Positions 21,177 to 31,880 of a stretch of DNA of 64,000 nucleotides are shown one piece after another. Within the stretch, counting starts at the first letter, position 1. Each line of letters opens with the position of its first letter. Below the pieces are notes generated by a model that saw nothing but the letters and a program-made list of their open reading frames with translations, made no database searches and had not been told where the DNA came from. The translations under genes and the position numbers were made by a program. The stretch is from Isoetes taiwanensis (taxonomy: Eukaryota > Streptophyta > Lycopodiopsida > Isoetales > Isoetaceae). The DNA lies in assembly GCA_021234155.1 (NCBI GenBank), contig JAJEKV010000070.1:6566602-6630601 (forward strand), written 5' to 3'.

Positions 21177-21890
21177 AAAATTTTGTATAATGAGTTTTGT
21201 GTACACTGGCCTAAGGGCCTTTTTTTATAAAAAATCTTGTTTCCATCAAACTTTTTTGTAACTTTGTTTCTATCTTTGTTTCATTGAAATCTCTTCTTCT
21301 TCTATCAAATGTTATTTTTGTCTATCTATCAAATTTATGAAGTTCGAATTCCTGTGCAGTCCATTCAGATTCTGCTTGAATGTAACAGTGCTCTAGCTCT
21401 TTAATTAGTTTCAAGCACTAAGCATTTTAATCAGTTTCAGCAGTGCCAGTGAGTAAGCATTGGAACACACGAGCACTTATGCAATAAACAGCTACCTTTA
21501 AACAGTTATATAGCTTAACAATAAGCACTGCACCTTAACTGCATGACAGTAAGCACATGATGACACTGCACCTTAACTGCATGACATAAAAGTAACTGTC
21601 ACTGCATGACAATAAGCAGTAACTGCCATTAAGACTCATACCAGACTAGCACTTGCAGGCAATTTTTTTTTAAGCACTTGATAAGTTTTAAGCATCCCTT
21701 TCAGTCAGCATTGAAGTATATATAAACAATATAGCAAAAACTTATAGACAAGTCTGCATTGAACTACATAAACAATATAGCAAAAACATTCTTAAATTAA
21801 GATAAAGATGGTACATGAAAAAGAATCATCATTCTTACAGGAAACATTCTTAAAAAGAAACATTCTTAAATTAAGATAAAGATGGTACAT
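21177..21890. other. Transposon-internal AT-rich DNA with short repeats
   Basis: Contains repeated phrases such as CACTGCACCTTAACTGCATGACA (twice near 21525-21585) and AATTAAGATAAAGATGGTACATGA (near 21795 and 21870). No gene is seen. Confidence 0.45.
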
Positions 21891-21895
21891 GATAA

Positions 21896-22607
21896 TCATG
21901 GAGAATGACAATCGTCATCACCATAAACCTTCTCCAATTCCTCCTTCACAAACCTACAGAACTGCAACTGTTTTCCAGAAAGTCTTTCCAAGCATAGCTT
22001 CATAATCTTTCTATCTGTCTTAGGCCAAGGCTTGCATCTGTGTGTGTTCTTCACCAGTAACTTCATTTTTTCCTCAGTCTTGGCCTGCAGTATTTCTTCT
22101 ATCTTTGGGATGAGTACTGTTAGCACTTCATCATGGATATCCATCTTGAATCACGGTACCTTGAAATTTCCGGGGGACTGCTAAGGTAAGACTTGTATAA
22201 TGAATCATCAAGAAGCAAAGTCTTACCTTTGAATCTTGGGTATGACTCATATATTTTCCCAAGTGGCTTCATCATCACTTTGGACAGCCCGGGTTTGTTA
22301 GGGTGGTGGCGGAGGTGCACACATTTTTTCCCGTCCCCATACAAATTGAAATCATCCCTCAAATCTGGACCGCGATTACTTGCAACACATCTTCCACATT
22401 AGAGAGTTGCATTGATGACCATATACCAACACAACACTTCGTAACAAAGTCTTCAAGAAGAACAACGCTACGGTCCCGAATATCACTTTCTTTACGCTGG
22501 TGTATGTCATTGTCAATCCTGCTTCCAGCGTATGTGTTCATTTGCACCAAATGTTTTACCAACACACCATTTAAATCCAAGACAATGAGTTTATCTTTTG
22601 CTGCCAA
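21896..22607 (-). pseudogene. FCP1-like (NIF/HAD superfamily) phosphatase, frameshifted
   Basis: Read on the minus strand from a non-ATG codon at about 22607: AAKDKLIVLDLNGVLVKH (motif I, DLNG variant), then LLEDFVTKCCVGIWSSM (motif II region), then a frame change near 22362. The next block has KPGLSKVMMKPLGKIYESY with the motif III lysine area and GKTLLLDDSLYKSYLSSPP (motif IV, DD). After another frame change near 22140 a basic C-terminal tail ends at 21896. Domain order is that of plant FCP1-like HAD hydrolases. Two frame breaks make it a pseudogene. It lies wholly inside the 7.7-kb transposon and is related to the fragment at 7371-8039. Confidence 0.72.
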
Positions 22608-22609
22608 AT

Positions 22610-23400
22610 CAATATTTAGTGCGTTGGAACATCACGAATACCTACACAACGAGGAATTACTACATGAATAAAGAGATGAAGATGAAAATGAAAAATGGGT
22701 TGAATGTGGAAACCTTTCACGTATCAACAGCAGGATTCTCTGACCTAACAGAATCAACTGGTAATCCTACAGTGAATGCAACAAAAGAAAATCAATAATA
22801 TTCAATGTTTTAAGCAACACTAAGTTGTGGCCTTCTTGGCCAACAATGCCCATACCCCCTTTCCAGGGTTATTAATGGCAGCAATCACTTGTTGAAGATC
22901 AGGCTCACCTGAAACTTGAGGGCCCGATTACGCATTTTCTTGAACACACCGATATGTGTGGTGTCATGATTGAGGCTTGCTTCTGCATCTTTTGCATAGC
23001 TACTTCTTGTTCTCTTTCTTGTAGCTTTGAATAACTTCTTTGCTATCCTCCAAACTTACCCCTCTTTGTTCTTACGCCCTTTCCTTTTGTCAAATATTCA
23101 CCCAAGTTGCCCTCATCCGATGGAATTACTCCCTCAACTTCCTTAGGTGCTTCAGTGTGTACAATCGGGTCTGTTGTTTTTTTCACAAACGGTCTTTGTG
23201 TTTAAAGCCGGTGCCGTTTCACGACTTCTTCTATAGCTTCTTGGGACAGCTTCTTGGACTGGTGGTGGTGGTTCTGGCATTTGCATTCAAATCGGTCCAC
23301 AATTGATTTGTACTCCTATAGGACTTTGCGGGTGTTGTGCATCTTCAAATGGCACCATTGTCCTTCTTTGAACCACGAGCGGTGAGACCTCAATTGCGGG
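22610..23400 (-). other. Probable decayed coding DNA of the transposon's minus-strand gene
   Basis: On the minus strand, short open segments have hydrophilic composition continuous with the block upstream (for example SEVEGVIPSDEGN-like readings near 23120-23160), but many stops intervene. I cannot define exons. Confidence 0.25.
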
Positions 23401-23406
23401 GACGGA

Positions 23407-24665
23407 TTAACACATCCTTTTTGGTGTACTATTTGAAGCACACGCAACATGGCCAAAACCTAGCTCGTCAAATATACCCTCGGCACCTTTCGGGCAACCA
23501 TGAATACATTGTCCTCCTCTCAACAATGAACAACAAGCTATATGATACTCATGTTGGCAATTCATTGCTAAACTTAACTTTGTAAGCTTTAGTGAATTCG
23601 GACCACATGCCGAACATGTATAAAATGGATCTTCCACTAGCAACTTATCTCGTATAATAGTAGAGATGCTAAATGTTGCGGAGTATCCATTTTCAGCTTC
23701 CACAAATTGTTTATGTAGAAATCACGAAGTCTCTGTTCTTCTTGAGAACTTTTAACTCCTCCTCAAGTTTGAGTTTACGTTTGACCTGCTCATTAACGGA
23801 TGTAGGGTTCATTGCTTTTTGTACCTTGTTCACGTGCCAAGTTTCCATCCGGACGGTCTGCTCCAAATCTTTAATTTACGCCTCCAACTCACATGTTGGA
23901 TTAAGCTTGAACTCCTCTGTTTTGTAGCCAAATCATTTGTGGCTTTGTCTTAAACCCCATTTTCAGCCTCTTCCAACATCATTTTACGTAATTGAGAGGC
24001 CTTCTCATTGCCTTTCAGCTCACTTCCCTCTTTGCTTCCAGTTCTTTGTGATAAGTAAAACTGATTTTCCAATCTCATCTTGCATTCTCTAAAGGTTTTA
24101 TGTTTTCATCACATGCACCGATCTCATTTGATCCAAATTGCCACCTTTGGCTTTGCCTTCATTTCAGATTTTCCTAACATGTGCTACAACATCGCCTCTG
24201 TTTTGACTTGTCTATTGTTGTGGTATCTTTGACATTGCACGCGACAAATGCAGCCCCTGGTTTACTTTGTGTTCCTCGGTGCAAGTATTGATCTAGTGCA
24301 ATTTTCAAGCGCAAAAGCAAGGGCGATTGCTTTCTTACTTCTTTGTTGTGACAATTCTTGTAGATTTTTTTGAGTGTTTCCAACTTCTCTTGAAGATGCT
24401 CCTTTGCCGCGTGCCATTTTATCTTTCCCTTGTTCAACTTCTTTGTCCAAACAGAATCCCAATCTCGATCCGTGACATTATTTTCCAACCAAGCTTCTTC
24501 CTCATGGGGCTTCACCCCCGAATTGCACAGACCTCTGATGCTGTGAAAATCATCCGCGCTCCATGCCTCCATCATCAACAGTGAAACACTGATCTGAGTT
24601 TTCGCGCCCAGGGGAAAAGGAGGGAGAAGGGCGTGACGGGCTTCGACGTCCGCGAGTTTCAGCAC
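23407..24665 (-). pseudogene. Broken minus-strand gene of the transposon: helical N-terminus, coiled coil, Cys/His domain
   Basis: The 5' part (24665-24174) encodes 163 residues, including EAWSADDFHSIRGLCNSG and a charged helical segment KEHLQEKLETLKKIYKNCHN. It starts about 55 bp inside the right TIR, as expected for an element-borne gene. After stops, a Lys/Glu-rich coiled-coil-like region follows (about 24060-23930), then 23703-23407 with a cysteine/histidine cluster: CSACGPNSLKL, NCQHEYHIACC and GGQCIHGCPKG. The spacing resembles a RING-like zinc site, probably degenerate. No enzyme domain is recognised. It could be a DNA-binding or accessory protein of the transposon. Confidence 0.4.
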
Positions 24666-24696
24666 TTAAAGTGCTTAAACGCTTCGCCAAAAGTTG

Positions 24697-24720
24697 TACC
24701 CCACTAGCGATTTTACACCC
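24697..24720 (-). repeat. Right terminal inverted repeat
   Basis: Reverse complement begins GGGTGTAAAATCGCTAGTGG. It is followed outside by AGGA and pairs with the left end at 16975. Confidence 0.7.
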
Positions 24721-24765
24721 AGGAGTCACATTGCAGATGGTTCAATAGCAGTTAATAATGCATAA

Positions 24766-24965
24766 TCATAATGTTCTATATTATGCTGTATGTGAAAACC
24801 TCCTCAATTATTATGTTAGTTTTGTAGGAACATCCTGAAGCTGATGCCAAGATTTGAAAATGTTGTGCTAATGTCTTTTAAGGCATACAATGCACATTTA
24901 AGTGAACATCACAATAAAGTGGTGGTTATGCTCTATCTGAAAACCTCTTCAATTAGTGTGTTGGT
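24766..24965. repeat. Right copy of the 200-bp direct repeat flanking the transposon
   Basis: Partner of 16646-16850. Both copies contain the phrase CATACAATGCACATTTAAG and end around TCAATTAGTGTG. Confidence 0.8.
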
Positions 24966-26405
24966 AAATAAAAATAACCTACATAGGGACTACTTCACAT
25001 ACCAAACAAGTCGCAATGGGTTCGTTATGACTGTTGTAAAAAATATATACGCCACTTTTATAGTATGTTGTAGATGCGATTGGCATTTTACAATGAAGGA
25101 AACTGTTGGATCTTTAACTATGTTGCATGGATCCAAATGCCATGAAGAAAATAGAGTGGTTGAATCTCAATAGTTGCAATTCTTTGACCTTTCGATAGTT
25201 GTAAATATGACATCCAACTTGGACAATAACTTAAAGGGAGCATGATTGGCGGCCCTACATATGTTCCTAAATCCTACATCTTATTCATATAATTCTACAA
25301 TAAAATTGTAGTTACGCCTGGCAACGCCGGGCACCATAATTAGTAGTATATATAAAATTTTACTATGTACAAAAATTGAAGCTTCTACGGCTTCTCCTTG
25401 CGGATCCTTCTCGTGGGCAGCACCGTCACCCTCTTCGTGTGGATTGCGCATAGATTGCCCTCCTAGTTCACTCTGCTTTGGCCACTTCCTGGCGAGACCC
25501 CGTCATCCTTGATGTGGCTCGGTAGTCGTAGTCCATCTTAAACTCCTACATAGACCCTTGATGTAGGCAATTGAAAGGAGGCTTTCTGAGCCATCAGACT
25601 GATGCACTGTTGGCAATGACAAATATGCCGAGCGGCTCTACTGTGCTTGGAATTTAGCCCATTGCAGACCTTCTTCGGGGAATTGGGTCGAGGTAGTGGA
25701 GGCTTGCTTTTCGACCCTGGTCAGCTACCTTTGACAGACTCTGGCACTCTATTTACAATATCAGTAATTACGTCGGATCCATCGGCGGAGATAAATCTTA
25801 CATGCTGCCTTTTTCTTCTCATACTCACTATCTTGCTTCAGCTTAAATAGCTTTTCACTGATCTTGCCCTCCTTGGATTGCATTGGATATGGTTGTCAAG
25901 CGTAGGCTCCATCTGTTCTTCGGCCTCCTCCTCCTCTTCTTCTTTAGCCTCTTGCTCCCCTCTCCTGTTGATGTGGTCCTTTCTCCTCAAACTCATCCTC
26001 CTCCGGTTCGTCCGGTTGTGGTTCTCTTACAACCACACTCCCCCTACGCCTAGCTTTACGCCTTTTTGTTCGCTTCTCCCTTGGTCTCTTCCTTTTTTTT
26101 TCCACATTTATGGCTCCCCTTTGTTTGGGTTGCTCCTATTGCCGAGGTTGCTCCTACTGCTTGCTGCTCATCTACTCTTCCTGGTGTTGGGGTTGCTCCT
26201 GTTGTCGAGGCTGCTGTGTTCTCGGAGACAATTGCATAATACTTTTGAATACATTGCTACAGTGGTTAATGCATAACCTAATGAATAGTATTTTTGCATT
26301 GTGATATGCTAATGGTTTTAAAATATAATATATGATTGCACTTGGCATTGAGATTGTCTTGGAAAGTTGCTTGATCTATCACACTTGTGATTAGGTTCTA
26401 ATCTA
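24966..26405. other. Intergenic; possible decayed minus-strand coding DNA, not identified
   Basis: On the minus strand, 25380-26230 reads in pieces as a basic then acidic protein (KRKRPREKRTKRRKARRRG, then REPQPDEPEEDEFEEK) with several stops. No family is recognised. A hairpin relative of 3785 lies at 25316-25335. Confidence 0.3.
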
Positions 26406-26408
26406 TAT

Positions 26409-27110
26409 AGAATTCCTTCACCTTTTAACCGCCGTTTTGTACCCCAAGTATTTATATTCCTCTACTTTTTGAATCCTCTGTCCCATGTATTTGACCTCTT
26501 TGTTTGTTCTTCCAAAGGTGACTATTTTTGTTTTATCAATGTTTACTGTCAGCCCCGTTTTTAGGCAAAATTCTTCCAGAATTCCCATGAGCTCATCTAA
26601 GCAATCCTTACTCAGGATCATCAAGATTAGATCATTAGAGCATACATTGTACTTTGGCATCTGTTCCATAACATCTATGTATAACCCAAAGATCTTCGGT
26701 GAAAGTGGGCATCCTTGCTTCACCCCTATATCACATTCCACTCCCTTTTCTCCTGGACCTATATTGCCTTCCATGCTTTCACTAGCAGATGGTGTGGTAA
26801 ATCTAATTCACTCAGCCTCTGCAAATGTTTATCCCTTGGTACCGTGTCAAAAGCCTTTTTGAAGTCGACAAAACAACAATATACTATTTTCTCCTGTGAT
26901 CTTGTTTTTCCTATTATTACTCTCAGCGTCACCAAGTGGTCTATCGTCGAGTGATTTGGTCTGAACCCTGCTTGTTCTCTTGCCTATTTGCTTTTCCTTT
27001 CTGCCCAATCTGTCAATTTTAGTTCTACTACTTTACTATACCATCTTGCCATCCCACTACTCACTATTATGGTCCTGTAATTCCGACCCCACTCTTGAAT
27101 CAATCACATG
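26409..27110 (-). pseudogene. LINE reverse transcriptase fragment
   Basis: Reading the minus strand from 27100 downward gives NYRTIIVSSG, then AREQAGFRPNHSTIDHLVTL and FVDFKKAFDTVPRDK (motif A region), then DIGVKQGCPLSPKIFGLYID (motif B region) and FCLKTGLTVNIDKTKIVTFG. Stops and frame changes separate these pieces, and the YADD motif C is degraded to a sequence around SNDLILMIL. Wording such as RTIIVSS and KQGCPLSP places it near the LINEs at 51.8-63.8 kb, especially copy D, but the copy is old. Confidence 0.75.
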
Positions 27111-27141
27111 GATTGCCCACCGAAGGTGGGCAATTTTCTAG
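27111..27141 (+). other. Helitron-like 3' end: hairpin plus CTAG before T
   Basis: ATTGCCCACC-GAA-GGTGGGCAAT is a 10-bp perfect stem. It is followed by TTTCTAG and then T, the arrangement expected at a Helitron 3' terminus (hairpin a few bases before CTRR, insertion between A and T). No Rep/helicase gene or certain 5' TC end was found, so a non-autonomous element is the most that could be claimed. Confidence 0.45.
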
Positions 27142-27443
27142 TAAAATATAATTTAACATACCAGTGTAGAGACCTAAGTTCATTATGCAGATTAGTTGCT
27201 GCAACATACCTTCAATAAATCTTCAGGCTCTTTATGCAACAAGAGGTTAATTTAATGATATATCAAAAGCATTTCCACTGCCCGTCTAACTCATAAGGAT
27301 GTATAACAATCTAGAGATCTAGACACAACATTTGCTTTGTATACAATATCATTCTTCTATATAAGTGACCACTCATATACAAATATATAAGAGCTACATT
27401 CTTAGTGCATCTTGCATGGCGATTATAATGGTACATGGTTGTA

Positions 27444-27486
27444 AACGCATCAATGGGTCTTCTAATGGGCAACCCATTGATGCGTT
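27444..27486. other. 15-bp perfect hairpin
   Basis: AACGCATCAATGGGT pairs exactly with ACCCATTGATGCGTT across a 13-base loop. It may be the core of a small foldback element. Confidence 0.6.
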
Positions 27487-27499
27487 AGTGCCTTGTTCA

Positions 27500-28130
27500 T
27501 GTATCATTCTATAAGAGTAAAACTTCCATTTTCGAAAAAAAAAGTACTCTTTTATATTAGTATTTAACCTGCAATTTAAACAAAAAAGAAGGGGGGGAGG
27601 GGGAGGGGAGAAGAAAAACTATCCAGATTTTACTATTATAACTGTATGTGCCGAATTTTGAACAAGACTATAAAGAAAGAGATACAAGAAAGATGCTTAT
27701 ATATAGGTTTTGGCAAGTCTCTTCTCACAAACTGGGCTTATATATGATGGGAAAAACTGTGAAATGCCATTATGTTTTGTGAATATGCCCATACATGTGT
27801 TGATTGGAGGTAGAAGGTAGTTTCATATAATTTCATCGATTTTTAAAACTTTGTTAGCATAAGCTTCGAAACGTTGCATTTTCTACTTCAAAAGAGCGAT
27901 GGTGATGCGCCCAAATGTAATTTCAAGGATAAGTAGGAATTATATGGTCTTGTTATGGCTGCAAATTGCACAACCTAGTTAATCCTACCATCTAGCCAAT
28001 ATATGCATGTAGAATCACAACCTAGTTTTTCCCCATGATGAAACGGGCATTAACACAAAAGAATGTACTATTTATTTGTCAAATCAAATTCAACTATACT
28101 AAGGTCATAAAACGAAGTAAGCAACAATGA
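27500..28130. other. Intergenic, no gene seen
   Basis: AT-rich with a purine run (GGGGGGGAGGGGGAGGGGAG near 27591-27610). No coding sequence is recognised. Confidence 0.45.
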
Positions 28131-28140
28131 AAATGCCACA

Positions 28141-28867
28141 CTAATTGGGAACAAAGGCATAAACAAGATAAGCAAGACCAAGGGCAGCAAGTCCAGTAAG
28201 GGCACCAAGACAAGCAAGAATTTCCTTTGTGGACATGCTTCTGACAAAGGGCCATTTAAAGAAGGCAAGGCCAAGGCTAAGAAAGAGGAGCAAAAGAGAG
28301 CAAGCAATCCCAGCAAGGGCAAGGGCATAGCGACCGAGGAAGAGCCGGCGAGTGGTAGTAATAATAACCCCGCCAATGAGCGCAAAGATAGCATACATGG
28401 CAAAAACAATAGCATTAGAAATAAGCACCTTGCTTCTATTACGCACGATAAAAACAATTCTATTCTATTCTATTACTACGCACGGTAAAGACGGTAACCG
28501 CAAGGACCATGGCAAGGGAGGAGCCATAAAGGGCAAAGAGGAGCTGGATAGCCATGACATGGGTATCTGGATTATGCAACTTAGAGAATTGGAATCTATG
28601 GAAGATACTGGAAGAATCTGCAATGGACCCAACATAAGTATCATCCCCAACATCAGCATTTATCGTTTGGAGGACTGTTTGGAGGCAGACTGAGGTGAAG
28701 ACACTCATGGCAGTGAGGACTATGGTGGCGAGTCTCTCTGCTTCCTTGGCATCCTTCTCTAGAGCAGCATGGTCCTTGCGCCTCCATGCCCGCCATTGCG
28801 CGCTCCGGGTCGCCTTGATCGCCCGCGCCTGCGCCTTCTCCACCTTCTTCTCCTCCACCTTCATCAC
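28141..28867 (-). pseudogene. Multi-pass membrane protein gene, frame-broken by a TAGAA-type expansion
   Basis: Two minus-strand ORFs abut. The first (28867-28460, 135 aa) starts with ATG and a Lys/Glu-rich cytosolic-looking N-terminus, then hydrophobic helices RLATIVLTAMSVFTSVCLQT and LLFALYGSSLAMVLAVTVF. The second (28446-28141, 101 aa) continues with ISNAIVFAMYAIFALIGGVI, LALAGIACSLLLLFLSLGLA and CLGALTGLAALGLAYLVYAF. Together they would give about 240 aa with five membrane spans. At the junction (28440-28490) the phrase CGTGCGTA(GTA)ATAGAA is duplicated around an AGAAT repeat, which adds the stop and shifts the frame. Without the insertion the reading would run through. I do not recognise the family. 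Confidence 0.5.
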
Positions 28868-29082
28868 ATTGGTTGCCTTTTAGGCAACAACCAGTATACC
28901 AGCCCAGTGTACATGGAAGCCATTTTTTACTGGTTCATACTCACACAATTATTGTGGAGCTTATCCTGCTGCCTTATGGCAGACAAAGTGGAGGACACGT
29001 ATAGGCACAAGTTCTACCATGTCGGGGATCATCATCGTATAACCCCAGTAACCAACTCCCAAAGCTAAACATACACTGGCCA

Positions 29083-29094
29083 GGGTTGAACCCC
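29083..29094 (-). other. tRNA-like B box, possible SINE remnant
   Basis: Minus-strand GGTTCAACCC fits the RNA polymerase III B-box consensus. An A-box-like phrase GAGTTGGTATAGG lies about 45 bases upstream on the same strand. A complete tRNA cloverleaf is not evident. Confidence 0.35.
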
Positions 29095-29378
29095 TGACCA
29101 AGTGCACATTCATTTTGGTTACTAGGCCTATACCAACTCACCACACATCCGTTGGGCAAAACTTTAGCCATACATGCACACTTTGTAGGCAGGATAGAAT
29201 CCCGCCTCAGGAAGTCTGCACCCTTTTTTAGGGTCTGATTGGTAGAAGATTCTCCGAAGCCCAGCAGCATATCTTATTGTACTATGATAGTATGTTAGTG
29301 TTTGGGGTGTGCATGTTGTGGTGTGTTGGAGTGCAGTGCATTTCAAGCAACACTGCTCTCCATTTGCTCAATTATTGC

Positions 29379-29562
29379 CAATCGTGGTATTTATCAACCA
29401 CTGTCATGTTTGAACCAGCATGAAATAAAAAAAAACTACGTGTATTTTTTCTTTCAATGTGGTTTTAACATGACACTCACTAAAAAAATTCGTTAAGTCC
29501 ACAAAAACCTCGTGTATTTTTTTTGGTTCAAACATGACAATGGTTGATAAATACCACGATTG
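29379..29562. mobile_element. 184-bp MULE-type MITE with 9-bp target duplication
   Basis: Left end CAATCGTGGTATTTATCAAC continues to GTTTGAACCA. The right end is its near-perfect inverted copy (GGTTCAAACATGACAATGGT to TACCACGATTG), giving inverted repeats of at least 38 bp. AATTATTGC lies directly outside both ends (29370-29378 and 29563-29571). A 9-bp duplication is typical of Mutator-like elements. The centre has no coding capacity. The intact duplication and high arm identity suggest recent movement. Confidence 0.88.
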
Positions 29563-29574
29563 AATTATTGCTGC

Positions 29575-31185
29575 CACTTCACATCATATTTCACAATCTG
29601 CTTTCTTCTTTCCCTGCCGGGCTTACATCCTACCAGAACTAGATTTTTGTGTAGCTTTTAATTTGCCACCCTTTTTAGGTGTGAACATAAATCTGTGGGC
29701 TAATCAGAAGATATTCATTCTTTTGCTCTGCCCATATTTTGGACTGATCCATGATTTTGGACTGATAATGCCAATATGCAGCTAGCTGACAGGCACTCCT
29801 GCCATTGTTCACCCCAAAGCATAATACTTTTCTTTGTCGTCCATGTACCCGCCTCTGATTCAGCATGTTAAAGTTCTCTTTTTAGCCCAAAGTACAGCAC
29901 TCGCTTATGAGATAGAACCTTGGTTAGTTTCCTTTTTCATGAAAGCTAGAGGTTAGTGGTAGCTAAGATTTTATTTTGGAATCCTAAAAAGCGGTTCGAT
30001 GATGGGTGTTCCTTGCGAATGCATATTCTACTTACCATTCATATAACAAAACATGAAAAAGTCACATCAAAAGAAAGTCAAACATCCTTCCTTAATTTCT
30101 TTATGCCTGGGCATTATTCTTAAGCTTTTTTTACAGGAGCATTACCTTTAGTGTTGCTATCCATGGAAACGATGCTGGACATCAGAGGCTGCTCCGTCTT
30201 TGCGCTAAAGCATTGTGTTCCTTGAACAAGATGCAGAAATTGAATATTGTACGTTAGCATATGGCACTTCTGCTTGTGCTTTAAAGATACGTCCTCCTGA
30301 CAAGATGTAGCGTGTCCCTTAAATAAAGATGTGCAGTGTTGAAAGAGCCTAAGGTTTTGCATTCTTTCTGTTCTGCAAAAGCGCTGCACAATTCAAAGGA
30401 ATGCTCCTCTCTGTTTTACTTGCCGTACATGCTAATCCAGCAATATCTGAATTGAGTCACATGTAAGACTGGGCTTAGCACATGCATTAACATTTGATAC
30501 AGGTCTCTTCAAAATCTGAACTGGTAAGCTTCATCATTCATCTTCCATGATACTACATTTGTGCTCTATAAACTCCATCCAAATCATCCCTAGTCCCAAG
30601 AGGGCCATTTTGCAATGGCCCTTTAGAATGGAAACTTTTTAAAATCAGAAATTGTGAGCACACCTATTGAATGAAACCGCATCTGCTTAAACAGGAATGT
30701 CTACATACCATATCCATGTTATCAGATCTTTAATGAAAATTTCAGGAACGAAATATACACCTTCAATGTGTGCGGCCCTTTGACAGGAACTTCTCGCGCC
30801 TACTCCTCAGATTTGTGGAAGCAGCAATTTAGAGCTTCAAGAAAGCGACATGCAAGTTCTTTGCGGCTAATTTCGGACCTTCAAAGCATCCCTACATACG
30901 ACGAATTTCTCACAAACCACAATGCAACAAGAACATGGGTTAGCCTAACAAGAATATAGTTTGGGGTGCATTATAGTTTGGGGTGTCTCTCGAATTTTTT
31001 GGGCCAATAGATTGAGGAATATTACAAGTGATATTCCCTCTCATAGCCTCCCAGCCCTTCAATGCAGGTCAAGATGGGGTCAAATCCTCCCCATTTGACT
31101 TACCCCTCAAAAACAAACCATTCCATGGTTTAATATGTATTGCAAGAGAATACGAAGGCCGTACATAGTGCCGTGAAGTTTCCAT
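29575..31185. other. Intergenic, no gene recognised
   Basis: Short open frames on both strands without familiar domains. Nothing structural beyond ordinary AT-rich DNA was noticed. Confidence 0.35.
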
Positions 31186-31189
31186 GAGC

Positions 31190-31210
31190 GTGGGGAGTCG
31201 AACCCCTGCA
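31190..31210 (-). other. tRNA-like B box (GGTTCGACTCC)
   Basis: The minus strand reads GCAGGGGTTCGACTCCCC, a good B-box match with a stem around it, directly next to the hairpin at 31234. It may be a tRNA-derived SINE piece. No full tRNA fold was found. Confidence 0.35.
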
Positions 31211-31233
31211 TGATGTCGATGCTCATCCGGGCA

Positions 31234-31345
31234 TAAGAGGAGGTTAACCTCCTCCTCGAGGGGGTTATGCAAAATAACCCTCGAGGCCGGCAGGCCGAGA
31301 GGGTTATTTTGCATGGCCCCCAAGAGGAGGAGGTTGACCTCCCTT
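31234..31345. repeat. 112-bp inverted repeat (arms about 53 bp)
   Basis: The left arm with GGGGTTATGCAAAATAACCC pairs with the right arm GGGTTATTTTGCATGGCCCC. Outer blocks AAGAGGAGGTTAACCTCC and GGAGGTTGACCTCCCTT are themselves palindromic. It has the character of a foldback element. Confidence 0.65.
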
Positions 31346-31720
31346 AACCACAGGCCCGAGAAAGAAGGTCTTGAAGATGGGCTGTGCAAAATGGTCTTGA
31401 AGAACCAGTAGGCCATTTTCTCTGTAAGTAGCGCTCCAGGTATAGTCTTAAGGGCTCCTCAGCTTTCCGGAAGAAGGTATGCTCCAAGACTTTTCTTCTG
31501 CTGTCGTTCTTTTGCTGCCGTTCTTTTCTTCTGCTAAAAATCCTCAACAGAGTTGAAATGGTCCATGCTCTGCCGATTCTTCCCAATCCATGCCTATGCA
31601 AATTTGGATACCTATTTCATCGAATCCTGCCTAGATCTTCATGTGGGCTGTCAAAATAAGCTCGGATTTCTCCCTTTTTGATTGGTTTTTTTCTTCTTTC
31701 TGCTTCAAACTTGCCCTGTT

Positions 31721-31880
31721 TTCTAGGTTGTGATCCTTCCCCCTTTCTGCGCTTTCTAGCTATGGCAGAGCCCGGCTTTTTTGCCGGAACACATAAAACA
31801 GACTTCTAGGTTGTGATCCTTGCCCTTTTCTGCTCTTTCTGGCTATGGCAGAGCACGGTAGTTTTGCCGGAACACAGAGA
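31721..31880. repeat. Tandem duplication, period about 83 bp
   Basis: TTCTAGGTTGTGATCCTT to TTGCCGGAACACA occurs at 31721-31796 and again at 31804-31877 with few changes. Confidence 0.75.

Larger units (their letters stand above)
16975..24720. mobile_element. 7.7-kb DNA transposon with TIRs and AGGA target duplication
   Basis: The left end begins GGGTGCAAAATCGGTACTGG. The right end, read inward on the minus strand, begins GGGTGTAAAATCGCTAGTGG. These are inverted repeats of about 23 bp with few mismatches. Both ends also carry AAGTGCTTAAA within 80 bp. AGGA lies directly outside each end (16971-16974 and 24721-24724), a 4-bp candidate target duplication. Inside are a plus-strand transposase-like remnant (about 17.9-19.9 kb) and a broken minus-strand gene starting just inside the right end. 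A 4-bp duplication with these motifs would fit the Sola superfamily better than hAT, MULE, CACTA or Harbinger, but the assignment is inference. All ORFs are broken, so the copy is non-autonomous. Confidence 0.65.
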
